The notes beneath the pieces were generated by a model that did not search any database, was not told where the DNA came from, and worked only from the letters and a program-made list of their open reading frames with translations. Positions 5,435 through 10,996 of a stretch of 14,577 bases of DNA are shown in pieces (position 1 is the first letter of the stretch; each line of letters opens with the position of its first letter). Location: assembly GCA_964516865.1 (NCBI GenBank), contig CAZEXD010000016.1, positions 1 to 14,577 of the forward strand. The letters are read 5' to 3'. A program made the translations under genes and the position numbers. The stretch comes from CAZEXD01 sp964516865 (lineage in GTDB: Bacteria; Patescibacteriota; Minisyncoccia; Minisyncoccales; Staskawiczbacteraceae).

Positions 5435-5509
5435 TGGTGGGTGTGGAAGGAATCGAACCTTCTACCTCTTCTTTATCAGAGAAGCGTTCTACCAATGAAC
5501 TACACACCC
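5435..5509 (-). tRNA. tRNA-Ile (GAT anticodon)
   Basis: A full cloverleaf is present on the minus strand: acceptor GGGTGTG/CACACCC, D-arm GTTC...GAAC, anticodon stem CTTCT/AGAAG with loop CTGATAA (anticodon GAT), and T-arm GAAGG-TTCGATT-CCTTC. The discriminator is A and the CCA end is encoded. It is co-oriented with tRNA-Gln 144 nt upstream; an AT-rich spacer without features lies between them. Confidence 0.95.
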
Positions 5510-5653
5510 AAAATTTTTTAGAGCGGACCAAAGAAACTTTCTCCTCTTAAACTATATCCCAAATTTACTCCTCAACCCAAAAAGTGTTTTATCTTGAAAA
5601 ATAAAATTGTTTTGATTATTTTATTATTTTATTTATTCTTCGTCAACTAAATC

Positions 5654-5727
5654 TGGTTCCGAGGCAGGGATTCGAACCCCAATTTTCGCGTCCAGAGCGC
5701 GACGTCCTACCATTAGACGACCTCGGA
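5654..5727 (-). tRNA. tRNA-Gln (CTG anticodon)
   Basis: The minus strand gives acceptor TCCGAGG/CCTCGGA, D-arm GTCT...GGAC (partly paired), anticodon stem TCGCG/CGCGA with loop CTCTGGA (anticodon CTG), a T-arm with TTCGAAT, discriminator A and an encoded CCA. The window also contains gatC and gatA. Bacteria that lack glutaminyl-tRNA synthetase charge this tRNA through the Glu-tRNA(Gln) amidotransferase. Confidence 0.93.
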
Positions 5728-5802
5728 ATATCCAGCCACACCCTATCTTCAATTCGCTACAAACAGATCTAACACTAAAACCGCGCCAACACCAAAAAAT
5801 CT

Positions 5803-6714
5803 TTACACCTTTAAATAACTTCTAATAAGAATAAAACTGGCTAATGCTCCTAAAATAACTCCGAAACCAATTTGAATCAAAAGAATGATAAAAAGGTTTT
5901 TTAAAAAATAATCAAAAAGATTGAAACCAGAAACTAATATTTCTAATTTTGAAGATAAAAAGTAAGCGGCTAATCCGGAAATAATAAAACAAATCAAAAA
6001 AGCGAGAAAACCACATATCGCGGCCTGAATAATAAATGGTCCTCTAATAAAACCATTAGAGGCTCCCACCAATTTCATTGCGGTAATTTCTTCCCGAGAA
6101 TTATCAATTGCCAATTTTATAGTATTTAAAACAACTAAAATAGCAATAAAAAATAAGAATATCGCCAAGCCAACGCCAAATTTTTTAATGTTCGAAGTGA
6201 CGTTAAAAACTTTTTCAATCGTATCTCTTTTTTGAGAATAGTCAACTTTTTCAATCAAACTAGAAAAAGGACCATCTTCTAAAAAATTAGAAACTTTTTC
6301 ATATTGAAAAGCATCTGTTGTTTTAATATTTAGTGCCGGCAAAAAGGGATTCCCTCCCACTTCTTCTAAGGCTTTCATAAAATCAGAATTTTTTTGATGT
6401 CGTTGCTTAAAACGCCGCAACGCTTCCTCGCTTGAAACATATTGAACGCTTTTAATTTCAGGAGAAAGATTTAAAAGTTCATTTTTCACTCTTAAAATAT
6501 CGTCTTCTGAAGTCCCTTCCTTAAAATAGGTGGTAATATCAATTTTGTCTTTAATTTCGGCGATCAAAAAAGTAGATATTCCCTGAATGAAAAATAAAGA
6601 AGTGGCTAATAAAATCGGAATAACTAATACAAAAACCGCAGCGATGTTATTATTTTTATTGCGAACAAAATCTTTCCAAGCAAATATAAAAATTCTTTTT
6701 AAATTTGTGAACAT
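5803..6714 (-). CDS. ftsX: Cell division protein FtsX
   Basis: This 303-aa FtsX (family about 300 aa) is the integral membrane partner of FtsE. The complex acts at the division site and controls peptidoglycan hydrolases from outside the membrane. The topology is typical: a cytoplasmic N-terminus, TM1 (~25-48), a large extracytoplasmic domain (~50-175) with the hallmark NPFLPAL motif (122-128), then three helices (~178-200, 226-253, 272-297) with REEITAMKLVGAS (207-219) before TM3. It lies 40 nt after ftsE; that spacer contains two copies of AAATCCAAATT, an AT-rich filler word. No Shine-Dalgarno site is seen. A TATAAT overlaps the ftsE stop codon (6759-6754) and could be an internal promoter. 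Confidence 0.95.
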   Translation of the reverse strand: MFTNLKRIFIFAWKDFVRNKNNNIAAVFVLVIPILLATSLFFIQGISTFLIAEIKDKIDITTYFKEGTSEDDILRVKNELLNLSPEIKSVQYVSSEEALRRFKQRHQKNSDFMKALEEVGGNPFLPALNIKTTDAFQYEKVSNFLEDGPFSSLIEKVDYSQKRDTIEKVFNVTSNIKKFGVGLAIFLFFIAILVVLNTIKLAIDNSREEITAMKLVGASNGFIRGPFIIQAAICGFLAFLICFIISGLAAYFLSSKLEILVSGFNLFDYFLKNLFIILLIQIGFGVILGALASFILIRSYLKV

Positions 6715-6754
6715 ATTTTTGGAATTTGGATTTTTTAATTTGGATTTTGGTTTA

Positions 6755-7465
6755 TTATAACATAAACCCTCCCTCCAAACTATCTCTAATTATTCTTCCT
6801 TCTTCCAAAGTAATTACTCTCTTCCCCAATCTATTTACTATTTCTTTGTCATGAGTGGCCAAAATAATTGTTTTTCCAATTTCATTCATTTTCTTCAGCA
6901 AAGAAATAATTTCGTAAGTATTATAAGGGTCAAGATTGCCGGTCGGTTCGTCAGCAACAATAACATCAGGCTGATTAACAATTGCCCGAGCAACCGCTAA
7001 TCTTTGTTTTTCTCCGCCGGAAAGTTCAGATGGAAAATTATCGGCTTTCTCCCTTAAACCAACCGCTTCTAGAACTGCCGTTACCTCTTTCACAATTTTT
7101 TCATCTTTTTCTCCCTGAACTGCCATTACATAAGCAATGTTTTCATATACCGTTTTGTTTTCAAGTAGTTTATAATCCTGATGTATCACTCCTATTTTCT
7201 GTCTTAATTCCTGTAACTTAAAATGCTTGGTATGAAAAATATTGGCATCGTTAAAAATAATTTCACCCGCTGTTGGTTTTTCCAACCCTAAAAGCAAACG
7301 TATTAAGGTGGTTTTTCCAGCTCCTGATCTACCGACAATCGAAACAAATTCCCCCGCCTTTATTTCAAAAGACACATCTTTTAAAACAACTGTCGGCGAA
7401 CCGTTTTCCGAATGTGGAGGATAAATTTTAGTGACGTTTTTAAATTTAATCACAGAAGATTTCAA
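6755..7465 (-). CDS. ftsE: Cell division ATP-binding protein FtsE
   Basis: This ABC ATPase pairs with FtsX. Walker A is GRSGAGKTT (residues 45-53), the Q-loop is HQDYKLL (95-101), the signature is LSGGEKQR (148-155), Walker B is VIVADEP (168-174) and the switch histidine is in ATHD (H205). The coordinates use a TTG start one base after the prfB stop. A GTG 12 nt downstream (7453) gives MIKFKNVTKIYP, the usual FtsE N-terminus, and is the likelier start. Neither has a Shine-Dalgarno site, so translation is probably coupled to prfB. The order prfB-ftsE-ftsX is also common in Firmicutes. A short PPHSENGSP insert follows strand 1. Confidence 0.96.
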   Translation of the reverse strand: MKSSVIKFKNVTKIYPPHSENGSPTVVLKDVSFEIKAGEFVSIVGRSGAGKTTLIRLLLGLEKPTAGEIIFNDANIFHTKHFKLQELRQKIGVIHQDYKLLENKTVYENIAYVMAVQGEKDEKIVKEVTAVLEAVGLREKADNFPSELSGGEKQRLAVARAIVNQPDVIVADEPTGNLDPYNTYEIISLLKKMNEIGKTIILATHDKEIVNRLGKRVITLEEGRIIRDSLEGGFML

Positions 7466-7466
7466 A

Positions 7467-8577
7467 TTAAAAATTCATTTTAATCTCTGCCTCAATAAAT
7501 TCTTCCAAGTTTCCATCCAATATTTCGTCTACCCTTGATGTTTCCGCCCCTGTCCGCAAATCTTTTACCATTTTATAAGGGTGTAAAACATAAGACCTAA
7601 TTTGATTTCCCCACGAAGCAGATATTTTGTCGCCTTTTATCTTTTTTAATTCATTTTTTCTTTCTTTTTCTTTTAACTGGGAAAGTTTAGCGTATAAAAT
7701 TTTCATCGCGTTTTCGCGGTTCCTGCCCAAAAGCCGCTCTGATTGAGAAGAAACAACAATACCGGTGGGAAAATGAATAAGACGAACGGCGGACTCTCTT
7801 TTATTAACATATTGACCACCGGGTCCCGATGATTTAAAGGTTTCTATTTTCAAATCCTCTGGTTTTATCTCAATTTCTTTTTCATCCCCTTTTTCAAGTT
7901 CCGGCAAAACCTCTACTAAAGCAAAAGAGGTATGACGCAAATTTTGGGCCGAAAAAGGCGAAATCCTAACTAATCGATGGACTCCAGTTTCTTTTTTTAA
8001 AAATCCATAAGTATAGCTTCCTTTTATCTCTAGGGTTACTGACTTGGTGCCAATTCTTCCTTCTGGCCCCCCTCCCTCTCCAAAGGTTTGATGCAAAATT
8101 TTAGTTTCCCACCCCTTTGTCGCACAATATCTCTGGTACATCCGCAAAAGCATCGTTGCCCAATCTTGCGCGTCTATACCACCGGCTCCGGCAAAAATTT
8201 CTAATATCGCATTATTCTTATCGTATTTTCCTGAAAAAAAAGTTTTAATTTCTTCTTTTTTTATTTTATTTTCCAGTTCCTGTTTTTTTAATTCTATTTC
8301 AGGAGCCAAATCCGCCTCTTCCGCCAGTAAACCCTCCAGATCTTTTAAATCCTTTACTTCTTTAAGCAAATTATTGATTTTTGAAATCTCCTCTTTGATT
8401 TCAACCATTCTTTGAGTTGTTTCCATTGCTCTTTGCTGATTTTGCCAGAAGTTTTTTTCTTCGCTTTCTTTGCTCAACCTCAGCAGTTCTTTCTTTTTTT
8501 CTTCAATGTCAAAGACAGTCCATCAATTGATGGATTCTTTTCTCTAAATCCGCTTTTTTAAAGTTCGTGTCTGCCAT
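7467..8577 (-). CDS. prfB: Peptide chain release factor 2 (programmed +1 frameshift)
   Basis: RF2 releases peptides at UGA and UAA codons. The main frame has the stop-codon-recognition tripeptide SPF and the catalytic GGQ (206-208 and 253-255 in joined numbering; E. coli 205-207 and 250-252). The ATG is at 8577. Codons 1-22 end in CTT followed by TGA at 8511-8509; skipping the T gives GAC ATT GAA and enters the long frame, for a 369-aa product (E. coli 365). CTT TGA C is the classical autoregulatory frameshift signal: scarce RF2 promotes the shift. The long frame on its own would start only at an internal TTG (8477). A strong Shine-Dalgarno-like AGGGGG upstream of the site, as in E. coli, is not evident. 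It heads a prfB-ftsE-ftsX unit. Confidence 0.95.
8508..8514 (-). promoter_or_regulatory. prfB +1 recoding site
   Basis: CTT TGA C spans 8514-8508 at codons 22-23. The stop is in the zero frame, and the +1 frame resumes with GAC, the conserved Asp of RF2 at this point. Six bases upstream lies a perfect palindrome CCATCAATTGATGG (8520-8533). It is an unusual neighbour for this signal and may form a 5' hairpin as the ribosome arrives. Confidence 0.9.
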
Positions 8578-8592
8578 TTTAAATGCCAATTT

Positions 8593-8606
8593 CCATCAAA
8601 AGATGG
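8593..8606 (-). promoter_or_regulatory. Hairpin in the prfB 5' leader
   Basis: CCATC-AAAA-GATGG lies 16 nt upstream of the prfB ATG. Its arms are identical to those of the palindrome near the frameshift site (8520-8533), so the two CCATC/GATGG pairs could also cross-pair and form an alternative long-range fold spanning the start codon. Confidence 0.45.
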
Positions 8607-8648
8607 AGTTATATCTTATTATAATTTATTATATTAATTATTAATTAA

Positions 8649-8677
8649 ATTTTACCAAAATTCTTATTTTAAAGCAA
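8649..8677 (-). promoter_or_regulatory. Promoter of prfB-ftsEX
   Basis: On the minus strand TTGCTT (8677-8672), a 17-nt spacer and TAAAAT (8654-8649) preceded by TGG (extended -10) form a good sigma-70 promoter. Transcription would start near 8642, giving a leader of about 65 nt. The -35 abuts the T-run of the terminator of the upstream GC-rich gene. Confidence 0.65.
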
Positions 8678-8688
8678 GAAAAACAAAG

Positions 8689-8720
8689 GCCCAGGGTTCC
8701 CCTACGGGAAAAACCTGGGC
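8689..8720 (-). terminator. Intrinsic terminator of the GC-rich gene
   Basis: GGCCCAGG pairs with CCTGGGCC around a loop that contains CCCG/GGGG. On the minus strand it is followed by TTTGTTTTT. The stem starts within the last codons of the GC-rich gene, so the stop codon lies in the hairpin. Confidence 0.85.
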
Positions 8721-9046
8721 CAGACGAGAATCACGGCGAACGCTGTACCTGCCAGAAGCAGGAGCAGCATCACTGCCATGGTTCTCGGCCAGCGAGCGGC
8801 GGACATCTGGATTCGCTGGCCGATCCAGAGGAGGAAGGCGCGGACAACCCGCCAGAGCAGCCGCAGCGCGGCGGCCGCAAGCCACCCCAGAAACCTGAAA
8901 GCGGCGCGGATGCCGGCCACAAGCTGCCGGCCGAGCCACCTATTGAGGCGGCCCGGGCCCCCGAAGATCCAGCTACCCATGAAGGCCAGTCCATAAAGGA
9001 CAATGGCCAACTTCCCCAGCTGGAACAGAACACTGTTATCGTCCAT
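8702..9046 (-). CDS. Unknown three-helix membrane protein encoded in a GC-rich island
   Basis: This 114-aa protein of unknown family has three hydrophobic stretches (residues ~8-30, ~50-75 with interspersed Arg, and ~88-112), so it is probably a small cytoplasmic-membrane protein. The start is firm: ATG at 9046 with AAGGAG 7 nt upstream, the best ribosome binding site in the window. Base composition is strikingly unlike the neighbours. The coding region and flanks from about 8684 to 9060 are roughly two-thirds G+C by eye, with G/C-ending Leu, Arg and Ala codons, while both sides are AT-rich. It has its own terminator. This suggests recent transfer or a distinct mobile origin. Two other frames are open over the same bases because of the high G+C and are shadows; this one has the ribosome binding site and the membrane pattern. 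Confidence 0.75.
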   Translation of the reverse strand: MDDNSVLFQLGKLAIVLYGLAFMGSWIFGGPGRLNRWLGRQLVAGIRAAFRFLGWLAAAALRLLWRVVRAFLLWIGQRIQMSAARWPRTMAVMLLLLLAGTAFAVILVWPRFFP

Positions 9047-9097
9047 CGGAATCTCCTTCGTTGAAGAGTACTGAAAATAAAGCCCATTGCTTCATTT

Positions 9098-9114
9098 CCA
9101 TAATTTAATTATGG
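9098..9114. repeat. Small palindrome upstream of the GC-rich gene
   Basis: CCATAAT-TTA-ATTATGG is a 7-bp perfect hairpin about 50 bp upstream of the GC-rich gene, just where base composition drops to the AT-rich background. It may be an operator or a boundary element. Confidence 0.35.
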
Positions 9115-9218
9115 CATATTTAAATAAAAAAGTCAATAGTTTAAACATAGTAAAAATTTATTTTTAATTTTTATTAATTTCAGTTTTTAGTTTTAATTTT
9201 TAACCGTAAAAGCAATTC

Positions 9219-9300
9219 CAGAGATACGATCTCTGTAAGCTTTCCAGAGATACGATCTCTGTAATCTTTACAGGGTTTTACAGAGATACGATCTCTGTAA
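9219..9300. repeat. Three copies of a 20-bp palindromic repeat
   Basis: CAGAGATACGATCTCTGTAA occurs exactly at 9219-9238, 9245-9264 and 9281-9300. Each contains a 7-bp stem CAGAGAT/ATCTCTG around ACG; the third extends to 10-bp arms. The first two are also joined by a shared AAGCTTTC-like spacer. Centre-to-centre distances are 26 and 36 bp. They lie in the 409-bp gap (9047-9455) between tRNA-Thr and the GC-rich gene, which otherwise holds AT-rich filler and no frame. Operators for a dimeric regulator or a dispersed hairpin repeat are the likely choices. Confidence 0.8.
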
Positions 9301-9455
9301 GCTTTTCAATAGTAAGTGGGACTAAGATTGGAGAGGGTTAAAGCGTTAAATTGAGACATTTTGAGAAGTGAAGAAGAGCCTTGTCCCGATATAAAATAAA
9401 AAATTGAGGTCAAAAATAAGGCAGGGGAACTAGTAAGCCATCTTTTAAACCTCTA

Positions 9456-9527
9456 AGCCGCCTCCCGGAGTTGAACCGAGAACCTACTGTTTACGAAACA
9501 GTTGCTCTACCCTTGAGCTAAGGCGGC
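9456..9527 (-). tRNA. tRNA-Thr (CGT anticodon)
   Basis: The minus strand has acceptor GCCGCCT/AGGCGGC, D-arm GCTC...GAGC, anticodon stem ACTGT/ACAGT with loop TTCGTAA (anticodon CGT), and T-arm CTCGG-TTCAACT-CCGGG with one T-G pair. The discriminator is T and CCA is not encoded, unlike the other three tRNAs here, so the end must be added by a CCA-adding enzyme. Confidence 0.93.
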
Positions 9528-9553
9528 ACAGCAATTTTTTAGAGACTTAATAC

Positions 9554-9627
9554 TGGAGCGAGGTACGGGAATCGAACCCGCGTCTCAACCTTGGGAAGGT
9601 TGCATATTACCACTATACTAACCTCGC
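9554..9627 (-). tRNA. tRNA-Gly (CCC anticodon)
   Basis: The minus strand has acceptor GCGAGGT/ACCTCGC, a D-arm with AGTGGTAAT, anticodon stem CAACC/GGTTG with loop TTCCCAA (anticodon CCC), T-arm GCGGG-TTCGATT-CCCGT, discriminator T and an encoded CCA. It lies 26 nt upstream of tRNA-Thr and is probably co-transcribed with it. Confidence 0.93.
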
Positions 9628-9635
9628 CTAAATTA

Positions 9636-9678
9636 GCGAAAGTGACCACTCTACCATTGAATCGCGCTCGCGATCATC
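9636..9678 (-). pseudogene. Possible 5'-half tRNA remnant
   Basis: On the minus strand GATTCAATGGTAGAGTGGTC resembles a tRNA D-arm (TTCAATGGTAGA with flanking bases). A palindromic GATCGCGAGCGCGATT precedes it where an acceptor strand would be. No anticodon arm or T-arm follows before tRNA-Gly begins. It may be a decayed tRNA. Confidence 0.3.
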
Positions 9679-9746
9679 TAAACACTTTACGCTCAAACCC
9701 AATACGCTAAAAGCCAACACCCAATAGCAACAGCAATACTTACCGC

Positions 9747-10160
9747 CTAAAATTTGTCTTTAAATTCCTGCCACTTTTTAACGAACCATTGCCACCAATT
9801 AGTTGGTTGCCAAAAATTTTTCTCTTCTTTTTCTTTTGTTTGCTCAGAAGGAAAAATAAAACTTACTACTTTTTCTCCTTCTTTTTGGAACCCCTCTTCT
9901 CTCAATGCTTTTTCAATGTATTCTTTGTTGTTCAACTTTTCAATGTTTTCCCGTAACTTATTATTTTTATTTTTTAAATCATTAATTTCATTATAATAAA
10001 TATTCAGTTGAGCAGTAATCTCGCTTCTTTTCCGAAGTATTTTAATATTGGAAAAAATCAAATAAATTATAGTTAAAAAGAGAAAAATCGCTGCCACAAT
10101 TACAAAAAAACTGCTTGCCCCCAAAAACCTATTTCTTTTTTTTGTAATTTTCGTTATCAT
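9747..10160 (-). CDS. Septum formation initiator family protein (DivIC/FtsB-like)
   Basis: This 137-aa protein has a basic N-terminus, a single membrane helix (~15-38), then a Leu/Asn-rich coiled coil (~40-78, with EINDLKNKNNKLRENIEKLN) and the family's short conserved segment NNKEYIEKALREEGFQKEGE (~77-96). This is the layout of FtsB/DivIC, which bridges late divisome components outside the membrane. The C-terminal ~25 residues are unusually rich in Trp and Lys (NFWQPTNWWQWF) and are specific to this protein. It is longer than E. coli FtsB (103 aa). No Shine-Dalgarno site; TATAAT sits directly before the ATG without a well-spaced -35. Confidence 0.85.
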   Translation of the reverse strand: MITKITKKRNRFLGASSFFVIVAAIFLFLTIIYLIFSNIKILRKRSEITAQLNIYYNEINDLKNKNNKLRENIEKLNNKEYIEKALREEGFQKEGEKVVSFIFPSEQTKEKEEKNFWQPTNWWQWFVKKWQEFKDKF

Positions 10161-10240
10161 TTATTATATATTCTTATAATTTACAAATCTTTACTATAAA
10201 AAATAAAAAGATAAAAATAATACAAAGAAATAAAACCGGC

Positions 10241-10308
10241 TACGAATCTACTAAATCGGCTTTTGGATATCAATATTCGTATCTAATTGCCCAAATTCTA
10301 GATTCGTA
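10241..10308. repeat. 10-bp inverted repeat in the divergent intergenic region
   Basis: TACGAATCTA (10241-10250) and TAGATTCGTA (10299-10308) are perfect complements, with a further ATTCGTATCTAAT between them. They lie between the DivIC-like gene and the plus-strand peptide gene and could be an operator pair or filler repeats. Confidence 0.4.
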
Positions 10309-10322
10309 TAGGATTCGGTATT

Positions 10323-10421
10323 ATGAAGTTAAAAAAAATTCTTAAAATAATTTGGATTATTCTAATAACAATAGTAGCCTTAAGTATGATTCTTTGGTTG
10401 TTTCCCGCTGCTTGGAGATAA
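10323..10421 (+). CDS. 32-aa single-helix membrane peptide
   Basis: The plus strand has ATG at 10323, a 32-codon frame and TAA at 10419-10421. The product begins MKLKKILKIIW and consists of a basic tail and one strongly hydrophobic helix ending FPAAWR. An AGGA lies 9 nt upstream, a plausible weak ribosome binding site. It is the only plus-strand gene candidate in the window and is convergent with the HEPN-like gene, whose stop is 11 nt away. Function unknown; the length makes chance occurrence possible, but the charge and hydrophobic pattern is clean. Confidence 0.5.
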   Translation: MKLKKILKIIWIILITIVALSMILWLFPAAWR

Positions 10422-10431
10422 AAAATTAATT

Positions 10432-10959
10432 TTAAAACGACTCTAAACTTTTTATACCGCGTTCATAAACCTCTAAAATTCTTTCCGTTTCTTCTTTGGT
10501 CAAGGTATAATCAGGATTATAAACAATACGGTTTCTCATTTTGTGGACCTCCAAAATTTCTGCGACATTAGGGACTTGGTCTTTTTGCACTTTTTTTAAT
10601 TTTTCTTCAAAACTCTCTTCTTTAAATCCCTTTTCAGTCAAAATATCGTTAAACAAATCCTCTGCCGCTAAAATAGCCAACCGGTAATCAGAATCGGTGC
10701 CTGCTTCAACTTTTTTTCGTATTTTTTTCCACTCTCTGCTGATTCTTCTTAAATAGGCGGACTCTAAATGAAAAAATTCCTTCACATCAATAAAAACATT
10801 CCACTTGAAATAACTGCTGGTGGCTAAAAAATAAATAATTAAGACAAAAAAAGCAATAGTAAAAAAGATAAAAACGACCTTTACGGGAAACAACTCTCTT
10901 TGAAGTTCGAGAGAGGTTAAAATAGAAATCAAATCATTTATCGCTGATTTAAAATCCAT
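10432..10959 (-). CDS. Conserved hypothetical membrane protein with HEPN-like C-terminus
   Basis: This 175-aa protein has one membrane helix (~27-46) followed by a mostly helical cytoplasmic region. The C-terminal segment VHKMRNRIVYNPDYTLTKEE (139-158) resembles the RNRIxH-type motif of HEPN-fold proteins, in which an Rx4-6H pair carries ribonuclease activity. Here the His position is Tyr, so catalysis is doubtful. It follows gatA by 37 nt, with an AT-rich spacer, and may be its operon partner, although no functional link is evident. I do not recognise a named family; the HEPN relationship is inferred from the motif alone. Confidence 0.7.
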   Translation of the reverse strand: MDFKSAINDLISILTSLELQRELFPVKVVFIFFTIAFFVLIIYFLATSSYFKWNVFIDVKEFFHLESAYLRRISREWKKIRKKVEAGTDSDYRLAILAAEDLFNDILTEKGFKEESFEEKLKKVQKDQVPNVAEILEVHKMRNRIVYNPDYTLTKEETERILEVYERGIKSLESF

Positions 10960-10996
10960 CTCTAAATTTAATTTTATATTATTTATTATTTTATCT

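Noticed and set aside
3880..5509. Integrative element inserted at tRNA-Ile
   Set aside because: I looked for a repeat of the tRNA-Ile 3' end in the accessory patch and found none, and there is no integrase gene.
5305..5550. 81-codon plus-strand frame
   Set aside because: It runs antisense through the complete tRNA-Ile gene.
7467..8577. UGA recoded as glycine (genetic code 25)
   Set aside because: A complete RF2 with SPF and GGQ, and a conserved UGA-dependent frameshift site, indicate that UGA is a stop.
8664..9087. Alternative frames in the GC-rich island (8664-8939, 8770-9087, 8778-8996)
   Set aside because: High G+C removes stop codons from all frames; only the 8702-9046 frame has a strong ribosome binding site, a clean membrane pattern and a stop at the terminator.
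9219..9300. CRISPR array
   Set aside because: Only three 20-bp units with spacers of 6 and 16 bp, each fully palindromic; spacer size and number are far from a CRISPR array and no cas gene is present.
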